Shown: in pieces, positions 1 to 5,408 of the stretch
How the letters are laid out: the number at the start of each line of letters is the position of its first letter
Numbering within the stretch: position 1 is the first letter of the stretch
Assembly: GCA_012519875.1 (NCBI GenBank)
Contig: JAAYPL010000093.1
Location: 1-8,146, forward strand
Direction of reading: 5' to 3'
Length of the DNA: 8,146 nt
Source: Clostridiaceae bacterium
GTDB lineage: Bacteria; Bacillota; Clostridia; Saccharofermentanales; UBA5734
The notes under the pieces: generated by a model
The model's input: the letters and a program-made list of their open reading frames with translations, nothing else
Database searches by the model: none
Told to the model about the DNA's origin: nothing
Position numbers and translations under genes: made by a program

Positions 1-920
1 AGGTGGGCGGCGCAGCGTTGCATCAGGGAAAATTCGATGGCACGCACTTTACAGTCAATTTTATCTCTTAAATAATCTGCCAAAACGCTGGCGGTACCTC
101 CCATTTGCTTGTGTCCGAAGGCATCAACCCTTAATTCGCCGACCAGCTCGGGGATATACTTGCCTTCGCGGGTTTTGACACCTTCGGAAACCGCGACAAT
201 AACCTTTTTTTCTTTTTCATAGATGCGCCGGATATCCTCGAGCATTTTTTCGATATCAAAATCAACCTCAGGCAGATAGATCAAATCCGGTCCGTAGCCT
301 TTGTAACTGGCCAAAGCAGCCGATGCTGCCAGCCAACCGGCATTGCGTCCCATGATTTCGATAACGGTGATCATGCCGGTGTCATAGACGCGTGCGTCCA
401 AATAGACTTCCATACATGTGGTGGCGATGTATTTGGCGGCCGAGGCAAAGCCGGGGCAGTGATCCGTGCCATACAAATCATTGTCTACGGTTTTGGGAAC
501 ACCCATGACGCGACAATCATAGCCGGCCTTTTGCATGAACTTGGAAATCTTGTTGCAGGTGTCCATGGAGTCATTACCGCCGTTATAGAAAAAATAACGG
601 ATATTATGTTTACGAAACACTTCCAGAATGCGCTTATAATCCGTATCGTCGACGTCGGGATCCGCCAATTTATAACGACAGGACCCCAATGCCGAAGAGG
701 GGGTGGTTTTGAGCAGCTCCAATTCAGCCGGGTCCTCCTGGCCGATATCGTAAAACTTCTCGTTTAGGATGCCGACGATTCCATTGGCCGCGCCGTAGAC
801 CTTTTCGATGACGCCGGTTTGCCGCAGGGCTTCGGTAAAAACACCGGCTGCACTGGCGTTGATGACCGAGGTCGGTCCGCCGGATTGGCCGAAAACCGCA
901 TTGCCGATTAACTTACTCAT
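1..920 (-). CDS. pfp: Pyrophosphate-dependent 6-phosphofructokinase, 3' end beyond window
   Basis: Transfers phosphate from pyrophosphate to fructose 6-phosphate, giving fructose 1,6-bisphosphate; this is a reversible cytosolic step of glycolysis and gluconeogenesis. I translated 306 residues on the minus strand. They show the N-terminal phosphate-binding loop GQSGGPTS (residues 11-18), GGNDS (114-118), PKTVDND (142-148, with D146 at the catalytic base position) and MGRNAGWLA (190-198). ATP-dependent enzymes carry Gly at the second variable position of GGDGS and in PGTIDND. Here these are Asp117 and Lys143, the known signature of PPi users that blocks ATP. Family members are about 400-420 residues, so roughly 100 C-terminal residues lie off the left edge. 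The ATG at 918-920 is set by AGGAGG at 927-932, six bases upstream. The gene has its own promoter (971-999) and looks like the first gene of its unit. Family identity is firm; the phosphoryl donor is inferred from the two residues. Confidence 0.95.
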   Translation of the reverse strand, partial: MSKLIGNAVFGQSGGPTSVINASAAGVFTEALRQTGVIEKVYGAANGIVGILNEKFYDIGQEDPAELELLKTTPSSALGSCRYKLADPDVDDTDYKRILEVFRKHNIRYFFYNGGNDSMDTCNKISKFMQKAGYDCRVMGVPKTVDNDLYGTDHCPGFASAAKYIATTCMEVYLDARVYDTGMITVIEIMGRNAGWLAASAALASYKGYGPDLIYLPEVDFDIEKMLEDIRRIYEKEKKVIVAVSEGVKTREGKYIPELVGELRVDAFGHKQMGGTASVLADYLRDKIDCKVRAIEFSLMQRCAAH

Positions 921-970
921 TTGAATCCTCCTAGGTGACATATGTAGCTCAAAGTTTGCATAGCAGGGCT

Positions 971-999
971 ATTCTACCATCACATCCGGATGGTTTCAA
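971..999 (-). promoter_or_regulatory. Sigma-70-type promoter of the phosphofructokinase gene
   Basis: On the minus strand TTGAAA (994-999) and TAGAAT (971-976) are separated by exactly 17 bases. This predicts a start near 964 and a leader of about 44 bases before the ATG at 920. A run of seven T lies just upstream of the -35 box on this strand and could act as an UP-like element. The spacer contains the perfect palindrome CATCCGGATG (983-992), a possible operator. Confidence 0.75.
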
Positions 1000-1035
1000 G
1001 AAAAAAAGATATCGGTTCGCTTTCGATGCTTAAAA

Positions 1036-1623
1036 TTATCTGTCCGAATCATGGTGTCCGCTCAGGGCAGGTTGTTGATCGGTGTTGAGCAAACCGTATA
1101 TCAGCATATCATGATAATCACCACGGCGAAGAATATGTTGCCGCAATCGCCCTTCAAGGGTAAAATTCAAGGTCTCAAACAGCTTGCGGGATGCCGTATT
1201 CGGTTCGATGACGCGTGCCCAGATGCGTTTTAGGCCCAGTTCATCAAAAGCGTAACGGATCATCAAGGTCAAAGCTTCGGCAGCCAGACCGTGTCCGCGA
1301 GCCGCAGGTTCGGTCAGCGCAATGCCGATTTCGCTGTGCCCGTTCGGCCAGTCGAGACCGTCCAGATTCAGCAGTCCGACCAACCAACCGTCAACACGAA
1401 CGGCGAAGATAAAGTTTTCCACACCGTCATTCCAATCTGTCATCAGGCGGCCGATCTGTGTGGCATTCAGTGGTCGAGCCGTTGTCGGAATAAAGTAGGT
1501 GAGGGAGGCCATATCCTGAAAAAATGGCAGCAGGTTCGGGATATCGGACTCGTGAATGGCGGTCAGATCAACACGGGGACCACGCAACGGCAGTCCGGAT
1601 CGAGAGTTATTGGTTGTCAACAT
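1036..1623 (-). CDS. GNAT N-acetyltransferase, RimJ/RimL type
   Basis: Predicted cytosolic acetyl-CoA-dependent N-acetyltransferase of 195 residues, the normal size for the RimJ/RimL branch of the GNAT fold, whose known members acetylate ribosomal protein N-termini or small amines. Visible features are the opening segment PLRGPRVDL (12-20), a beta bulge strand around NFIFAVRVDGWLVGLLNL (70-87), the pyrophosphate-binding loop RGHGLA (109-114, matching R-x-x-G-x-A), and the C-terminal N-x-x-S-x-x-x-F-E-x-x-N-F-x-x-E-G block (142-158) typical of this branch. The ATG at 1621-1623 has GGGAG at 1632-1636, eight bases upstream. The gene is divergent from the tRNA operon and its -35 box overlaps the tRNA -35 box. 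It is followed by the phosphofructokinase gene on the same strand, with a 115-base gap that contains a separate promoter. The substrate cannot be told from sequence; detoxification of a small amine is an alternative to ribosomal protein modification. Confidence 0.88.
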   Translation of the reverse strand: MLTTNNSRSGLPLRGPRVDLTAIHESDIPNLLPFFQDMASLTYFIPTTARPLNATQIGRLMTDWNDGVENFIFAVRVDGWLVGLLNLDGLDWPNGHSEIGIALTEPAARGHGLAAEALTLMIRYAFDELGLKRIWARVIEPNTASRKLFETLNFTLEGRLRQHILRRGDYHDMLIYGLLNTDQQPALSGHHDSDR

Positions 1624-1653
1624 TGATCACGCTCCCAGAGCTTTGATAAGGCC

Positions 1654-1682
1654 AGTATAATCTGCCGATCGACCCTTGACAA
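1654..1682 (-). promoter_or_regulatory. Promoter of the GNAT gene
   Basis: Minus-strand TTGTCA (1677-1682) and TATACT (1654-1659) are spaced by 17 bases. This leaves a short leader of about 25 bases before the ATG at 1623. The -35 hexamer shares five base pairs with the -35 hexamer of the divergent tRNA promoter, so the two cannot be occupied by polymerase at the same time. Confidence 0.65.
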
Positions 1683-1704
1683 GGTAGCCGTACATCCGTA
1701 TAAT
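1676..1704 (+). promoter_or_regulatory. Perfect consensus promoter of the tRNA operon
   Basis: TTGACA (1676-1681), a 17-base spacer, then TATAAT (1699-1704): both hexamers match the sigma-70/sigma-A consensus exactly at the ideal spacing. Transcription should start near 1711, about 47 bases before tRNA-His. Such strength fits a stable RNA operon. The first bases of the leader carry three phased GCCGG repeats. Confidence 0.9.
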
Positions 1705-1712
1705 TCATTCGT

Positions 1713-1739
1713 GCCGGCGAAAAGCCGGTAAGCGGCCGG
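1713..1739 (+). repeat. Three GCCGG repeats at 11-base spacing in the tRNA leader
   Basis: GCCGG occurs at 1713-1717, 1724-1728 and 1735-1739, each start exactly 11 bases after the last, close to one helical turn. The first two copies also form a hairpin: CCGGC (1714-1718), a GAAAA loop, and GCCGG (1724-1728). This lies between the predicted start site and tRNA-His. It could be a protein site or a processing hairpin in the 5' leader; which one cannot be decided here. Confidence 0.55.
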
Positions 1740-1757
1740 ATCATTCTTGCACGATAC

Positions 1758-1835
1758 GGTGGGATTAGCTCAGTTGGTTAGAGTGCCAGATTGTGGCTCT
1801 GGAAGTCGTGGGTTCGATTCCCATATCCCACCCCA
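1758..1835 (+). tRNA. tRNA-His (anticodon GTG)
   Basis: First tRNA of the operon. The acceptor arm pairs GTGGGAT (1759-1765) with ATCCCAC (1825-1831). The base before it, G1758, can serve as the histidine-specific G-1 opposite discriminator C1832. The anticodon stem CCAGA/TCTGG encloses loop TTGTGGC with anticodon GTG. The T arm is GTGGG-TTCGATT-CCCAT. A CCA end is encoded at 1833-1835. All arms are intact. Confidence 0.97.
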
Positions 1836-1846
1836 AAATTCCCGGC

Positions 1847-1873
1847 GGGATCCTGATGAGTCAATCGGATCCT
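1847..1873 (+). other. Spacer hairpin between tRNA-His and tRNA-Gln
   Basis: GGATCC (1848-1853) pairs with GGATCC (1867-1872). Inside it GAT (1855-1857) pairs with ATC (1864-1866) around a single bulged T and a six-base loop, with a closing G-T wobble outside. No T tract follows, so it is not a normal terminator. A role in processing the tRNA precursor is possible but not shown. Confidence 0.45.
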
Positions 1874-1890
1874 TGGACAAATTACGTCAT

Positions 1891-1965
1891 TGGGGTGTCG
1901 CCAAGCGGTAAGGCACGGGACTTTGACTCCCGCATGCGTAGGTTCAAATCCTGCCACCCCAGCCA
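1891..1965 (+). tRNA. tRNA-Gln (anticodon TTG)
   Basis: Second tRNA of the operon. Acceptor TGGGGTG (1891-1897) pairs with CACCCCA (1955-1961), followed by discriminator G1962 and encoded CCA (1963-1965). The anticodon stem CGGGA/TCCCG encloses CTTTGAC with anticodon TTG. The D and T arms are normal. The weak U-A first acceptor pair is typical of bacterial tRNA-Gln. Confidence 0.97.
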
Positions 1966-1968
1966 AAC

Positions 1969-2044
1969 GATCCACTAGCTCAGTAGGTAGAGCACCTGAC
2001 TTTTAATCAGGGGGTCCGGAGTTCGAATCTCCGGTGGATCACCA
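1969..2044 (+). tRNA. tRNA-Lys (anticodon TTT)
   Basis: Third tRNA, only three bases after the CCA of tRNA-Gln, so the two must be cut from one precursor. Acceptor GATCCAC (1969-1975) pairs with GTGGATC (2034-2040), followed by A2041 and encoded CCA (2042-2044). The anticodon stem CCTGA/TCAGG encloses CTTTTAA with anticodon TTT. The T arm is CCGGA-GTTCGAATC-TCCGG type and intact. Confidence 0.97.
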
Positions 2045-2045
2045 G

Positions 2046-2086
2046 AAAGCTTCAAGAACATTGCTTCTTGAGGCTTTTATGTTTTT
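2046..2086 (+). terminator. Rho-independent terminator of the tRNA operon
   Basis: Arms AAAGCTTCAAGAA (2046-2058) and TTCTTGAGGCTTT (2065-2077) pair over 13 positions with one T-G wobble around the six-base loop CATTGC. A T-rich tail follows (2075-2086, interrupted by ATG). It begins one base after the encoded CCA of tRNA-Lys. Confidence 0.88.
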
Positions 2087-2107
2087 CCGGTTCGAATCAA
2101 CCCAGGC

Positions 2108-2137
2108 TTGACAATTTGTTCCATTTATCAGTACTGT
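2108..2137 (+). promoter_or_regulatory. Likely promoter of the SDR gene
   Basis: A perfect -35 box TTGACA (2108-2113) is followed, 18 bases later, by a poor -10 candidate TACTGT (2132-2137). The leader would be about 45 bases. The -35 is convincing; the -10 assignment is tentative, which suggests a weak or activator-dependent promoter. Confidence 0.45.
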
Positions 2138-2175
2138 TTGAATGGATGTAAGTTCAGAAAACTATTTTCTCACAG

Positions 2176-2181
2176 AAGGAG
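2176..2181 (+). promoter_or_regulatory. Ribosome binding site fixing the SDR start at 2191
   Basis: AAGGAG ends nine bases before ATG 2191. The in-frame TTG codons at 2182 and 2185 sit directly against it, too close to be used, so the ATG is the start. Confidence 0.85.
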
Positions 2182-2190
2182 TTGTTGAAG

Positions 2191-3204
2191 ATGAAAGTTC
2201 TATTAATCGGCGGAACCGGTAATATCAGCATGTCTATTACCAAACGATTGTTGGAACGCGGCGATGAGGTTTACCTTTTTAATCGTGGCAACAATCGAGA
2301 ATGTGAGGCTCTGGGCGCTCATTACATCATTGGCGATGCCTTCGACTCGGCCGATCTCAAAGCTAAGGTTGGTGATCAGAAATTCGATGTTGTTGCCAAT
2401 TTCATTCTGTTCACACCCGAACAAGCGCAGATGAATTATGAGGTGTTTGCCGGCCGGACCGGACAGTATTTTTTCATCAGTTCCTGTACCGTTTATCAAA
2501 AACCGATTTTAAAGCTACCGATCACACCGGACACACCTTTGAGGAACCCTTACAGCCTGTACGCCCGCAATAAAATAGCCTGTGAAGATTACTTCACCAA
2601 ACAGTATCGTGACAACAACTTTCCCATCACCATTGTGCGTCCTTCTCATACTTATGGTGAGACCAAGCTGGTTGTTGGTCCTTTGATGGGATGGGCCGTA
2701 CCGCATTGGACGCTGGCCGACCGGATTCTTAAGGGCGAACCGATCATTGTCCATGACCTTGGGCGAACCTTCTGGACGGCGACCCACAGTGATGATTTTG
2801 CTTATGCTTTTTGCGGCTTGGTTGGCAATCATGAGGCGATCGGGCATGCATTCCACATTACCAATGACGACCCGCATACCTGGAATGAAATCATGGGCAT
2901 GTATGGGCAAATCCTGGGTGTTGAACCCAAAATCGTTCATGTTCCGACTACTTTTATCGGTAAGCTTTATCCGGAAAAGTATGACGCCATCTTGGGTGAC
3001 ATGAGCGAGAACGCGATTTTTGATATCCGCAAGTTGCAAAAATTCGTTCCGGGCTATCGTACACGGATTCCCCTCAGGGAAGGATTGACCCGTTCGGTTA
3101 ACTGGTACCGGAACCATCCGGAGGCCCATCGGATTGATGACGAAAACAACCGGATGACCGATCACATTATCAAGGCTTGGCAGGATGTCCTGCGAAAAGA
3201 CTGA
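2191..3204 (+). CDS. NAD(P)-dependent epimerase/dehydratase, SDR superfamily
   Basis: A 337-residue protein of the extended/atypical short-chain dehydrogenase superfamily. The N-terminal Rossmann fold carries the nucleotide loop GGTGNIS (7-13), with NRG (31-33) after the second strand. The catalytic set is visible: SSCT (97-100) for the Ser/Thr position and YARNK (124-128) giving the Y-x-x-x-K pair, Tyr124 and Lys128. IVRPSHTYG (148-156) is the conserved strand that follows. The third glycine of the usual G-x-x-G-x-x-G is Ser13. Known relatives act on nucleotide sugars or small carbonyl compounds; nothing here points to one substrate. The gene stands alone between two terminators, so context does not help. 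It is not part of a visible polysaccharide cluster. Family assignment is firm; specific reaction unknown. Confidence 0.9.
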   Translation: MKVLLIGGTGNISMSITKRLLERGDEVYLFNRGNNRECEALGAHYIIGDAFDSADLKAKVGDQKFDVVANFILFTPEQAQMNYEVFAGRTGQYFFISSCTVYQKPILKLPITPDTPLRNPYSLYARNKIACEDYFTKQYRDNNFPITIVRPSHTYGETKLVVGPLMGWAVPHWTLADRILKGEPIIVHDLGRTFWTATHSDDFAYAFCGLVGNHEAIGHAFHITNDDPHTWNEIMGMYGQILGVEPKIVHVPTTFIGKLYPEKYDAILGDMSENAIFDIRKLQKFVPGYRTRIPLREGLTRSVNWYRNHPEAHRIDDENNRMTDHIIKAWQDVLRKD

Positions 3205-3237
3205 CCGGCTGACTCGGAAAGAAAATACGATTTAAGC

Positions 3238-3271
3238 AAGTCCTGCCGGATCTTTTTGGCAGGGCTTTTGT
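3238..3271 (+). terminator. Rho-independent terminator after the SDR gene
   Basis: Arms AAGTCCTGCC (3238-3247) and GGCAGGGCTT (3258-3267) form a ten-pair stem with one T-G wobble around a ten-base loop, followed by a T-rich tail. It lies between the convergent SDR and speA genes. On the minus strand the tail is much less T-rich, so stopping speA transcripts is possible but weaker. Confidence 0.85.
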
Positions 3272-3298
3272 TGTCTTGGAACAGAGGCAGTGAATCGA

Positions 3299-5218
3299 TT
3301 ATCGTTCGTAGTATGTATAACCGCGCAATCCGTTTTCGTAGGCATCCATGATTTCCTTGCGATCGGAAGGCGTGATCAGATCGTCACGGACAGCGTCTTC
3401 CGCCAGACCGCGAAAACGCCCGAGCATGCGCTTGGGATCGAATTCAACGTAGGACAGGACGTCGGCAACACTATCACCATGCAGTTCGCGGACAAAATGA
3501 TAAGTACCGTCATTGTTGATTTGAACGCTGACGACATTGGTGTCGCCGAACAGATTATGCAGGTCCCCCAGTGTTTCCTGGTAGGCGCCGACCAGAAAGA
3601 TCCCCAGATAATAATCATCACCGTTTTTCATTTCATGGAGGGGCAATGTCCTTTTGACATCATGCAGGTCGATAAACCGATCAATTTTGCCGTCGCAGTC
3701 GCAGGTAATATCGGCAATAATGGCCTGTTCGCGAGGCTTCTCTTCCAGTCGATGAATGGGCATAATCGGGAAGAGATGGTCGATTGCCCAACTGTCAGGT
3801 ATGGACTGAAAAACCGAGAAATTACAGTAATATATAGCCGCAATGGCGCTTCCCAGGTCATTGAAATCGGGGGGTGGATTTTTTAGTTTTTCCTTTTCGG
3901 TGGCAATTTTACTGATGATATTCCAGAAGATTTTTTCGGCAAAGGATCGATCGCGAAGGGAAATGCGGCCGTGCTTGAACATGTCACGGATTTCATCGCG
4001 ATAGTACAAAGCATCATTATAACATTCCTGTAAATTTTTTAGATTAAGACTCCGATAGACATCGAAAAGATTCTGAATCTGCTCTGTGGTGTCTTCAGCC
4101 GGTTGATCCGGCAAATCATAGTTTTCCAATTTTTCGACTTCCAGCACATCAGTAACCAGAACCGAGTAATAAGCGACGACCATTCGACCTGATTCGGTGA
4201 TCAAGGTCGGATGTGGTACTGAAGTCGGGTCAAGGGTAGACATGACGGCCTCAACAATGTCGGCACAATATTCCTTGACCGAGTAATTCCGGCTGTTGAC
4301 GTAATTGGTGTTTGAACCGTCGTAATCCACGGCCAAGCCGCCGCCCAGGTCGAGATACCCCATGGGTGCTCCTTCTTGGTAGAGCTCGGCGTAAACGCGT
4401 GCGGCTTCGAGCACAGCCGAACGAATGTCGCGGATGTTTGGAATTTGTGAACCAAGGTGATAATGGAGCAGTTTGAGGGAATCCAGCATGCCTTTTTCTT
4501 TCAGGGTGTCCACAATGGCGATCGTCTGGGTGACATTTAAACCGAATATGCTGCGATCCCCGCCGGATTCGGTCCAGTGTCCGCCGGCTTTGGCCGAAAG
4601 TTTAAGGCGGATTCCAAGATTCGGCTTGATGCCTAGGGCTTCGGACCTGGCCAGGACCGTGTCCAGCTCGGAAGGGATTTCAATGACAAAAAAGCATTTC
4701 AGGCCAAGCTTAACCGCATAAAGGCAAAAATCGATAAACTCCTCATCTTTGTAACCGTTGCAAATCAGACACGCTTCCTGATCTTTCATAACCGACAGGG
4801 CGGCGATCAGTTCGGCCTTGCTGCCTACTTCCAATCCATGGTGGTAGCGCTGACCGAAACGGATAACTTCTTCGATCACCTGCTGCTGTTGGTTGACCTT
4901 AACCGGATAAACACCGCGGTAAACGCCCTGATAGCCCAAGGTGGCGATTGCCTCGGCGAAGGATTCATTGAGATAGGACAGCTGCGAATCCAAAATATTT
5001 TCAAAGCGAAGCAGAACCGGCATTTCCATGCCCCGCTCCCGAATGCCGGAAATAATATCGATCAGGCTGACCGCGGCCTCCGGTGTATCTCTGAAAGGGT
5101 TGATCAAAACTTCACCCTGATTTGAAATGGAAAAATACCCGGCTCCCCAATTGTGGATGCCATAAAGTTCCTCGGATTTTTCAATAGTCCAGCGATCAAG
5201 CAGCTCTGTTTTTGACAT
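3299..5218 (-). CDS. speA: Biosynthetic arginine decarboxylase
   Basis: PLP enzyme converting arginine to agmatine and CO2, the first step of putrescine and spermidine synthesis from arginine. From the chosen ATG it is 639 residues, close to the 658 of E. coli SpeA. The PLP-binding barrel shows GVYPVKVNQ (102-110) with Lys107 as the Schiff base lysine, HYHLGSQ (252-258), the phosphate-binding LDLGGGLAVDYDGS (289-302) and TESGR (341-345). The C-terminal domain shows ITCDCDGKID (504-513), where Cys506 matches the catalytic cysteine contributed across the dimer, and the GIFLVGAYQETLGDLHNLFG block (539-558). AAGGAG sits five bases before ATG 5218. The longer frame, with ATG at 5251 or TTG at 5260, has no ribosome binding site. 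No agmatinase, agmatine deiminase or other polyamine gene is adjacent, so the rest of the route must lie elsewhere. It is divergent from the ene-reductase gene and convergent with the SDR gene. Confidence 0.96.
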   Translation of the reverse strand: MSKTELLDRWTIEKSEELYGIHNWGAGYFSISNQGEVLINPFRDTPEAAVSLIDIISGIRERGMEMPVLLRFENILDSQLSYLNESFAEAIATLGYQGVYRGVYPVKVNQQQQVIEEVIRFGQRYHHGLEVGSKAELIAALSVMKDQEACLICNGYKDEEFIDFCLYAVKLGLKCFFVIEIPSELDTVLARSEALGIKPNLGIRLKLSAKAGGHWTESGGDRSIFGLNVTQTIAIVDTLKEKGMLDSLKLLHYHLGSQIPNIRDIRSAVLEAARVYAELYQEGAPMGYLDLGGGLAVDYDGSNTNYVNSRNYSVKEYCADIVEAVMSTLDPTSVPHPTLITESGRMVVAYYSVLVTDVLEVEKLENYDLPDQPAEDTTEQIQNLFDVYRSLNLKNLQECYNDALYYRDEIRDMFKHGRISLRDRSFAEKIFWNIISKIATEKEKLKNPPPDFNDLGSAIAAIYYCNFSVFQSIPDSWAIDHLFPIMPIHRLEEKPREQAIIADITCDCDGKIDRFIDLHDVKRTLPLHEMKNGDDYYLGIFLVGAYQETLGDLHNLFGDTNVVSVQINNDGTYHFVRELHGDSVADVLSYVEFDPKRMLGRFRGLAEDAVRDDLITPSDRKEIMDAYENGLRGYTYYER

Positions 5219-5223
5219 ACCGG

Positions 5224-5229
5224 CTCCTT
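5224..5229 (-). promoter_or_regulatory. Ribosome binding site fixing the speA start at 5218
   Basis: Minus-strand AAGGAG lies five bases before the ATG at 5216-5218. It supports the 639-residue form over starts 33-42 bases further upstream. Confidence 0.8.
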
Positions 5230-5265
5230 CACTTCCTGTATGAAATGCCATGGACAACAAAACCC

Positions 5266-5294
5266 ATTATATAACACGTCGGAGGTTTTTGCAT
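5266..5294 (-). promoter_or_regulatory. Likely speA promoter
   Basis: A perfect minus-strand -10 box TATAAT (5266-5271). The region 17 bases upstream (5289-5294, ATGCAA) is a poor -35, so the promoter may need an activator. The in-frame ATG at 5251 would then lie very near the transcript start, another reason to prefer ATG 5218. Confidence 0.5.
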
Positions 5295-5323
5295 TGATAG
5301 ATTTTCCAACTCCATGTTAAAAT
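5294..5323 (+). promoter_or_regulatory. Promoter of the ene-reductase gene with extended -10
   Basis: TTGATA (5294-5299), an 18-base spacer ending in TGT, then TAAAAT (5318-5323), one mismatch from TATAAT. The TGT at 5315-5317 gives an extended -10. The leader would be about 80 bases and contains a short frame (5347-5394) and a hairpin (5365-5382). It lies back to back with the speA promoter. Confidence 0.65.
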
Positions 5324-5364
5324 AAATTCAGACAGCAGGTAAGGTCATGCTCAATCCCGATATC

Positions 5365-5382
5365 CGGAATGCGATCGTTCCG
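5365..5382 (+). other. Small hairpin in the ene-reductase leader
   Basis: CGGAATG (5365-5371) pairs with CGTTCCG (5376-5382), seven pairs with one T-G wobble, around the loop CGAT. No T tract follows. It ends 12 bases before the AAAGGAAGG ribosome binding region, so it may be neutral or affect initiation; no known riboswitch is recognised. Confidence 0.35.
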
Positions 5383-5393
5383 ATCACTCCATG

Positions 5394-5402
5394 AAAGGAA
5401 GG
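5394..5402 (+). promoter_or_regulatory. Ribosome binding site fixing the ene-reductase start at 5409
   Basis: AAAGGAAGG ends six bases before ATG 5409. The alternative ATG at 5391 precedes this site and has no purine-rich stretch ahead of it. Confidence 0.8.
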
Positions 5403-5408
5403 CTTTCT

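Noticed and set aside
459..767. Plus-strand open frame inside the phosphofructokinase gene.
   Set aside because: The opposite strand encodes a strongly conserved enzyme over the whole stretch; this is an antisense shadow.
1000..1040. Possible terminator after the GNAT gene (ATCG/CGAT arms followed by seven T on the minus strand).
   Set aside because: The stem is only four pairs with a long loop; the T run is better read as the upstream part of the phosphofructokinase promoter.
1778..1978. Open frames on both strands across the tRNA-His and tRNA-Gln genes.
   Set aside because: They are the usual spurious translations of tRNA sequence; the cloverleaf structures explain the region fully.
2090..2098. 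GTTCGAATC after the tRNA terminator, resembling a T-loop and matching tRNA-Lys, as a possible tRNA remnant or attachment site.
   Set aside because: Only nine bases match, the flanking bases do not form a T stem, and no integrase or acceptor arm is present.
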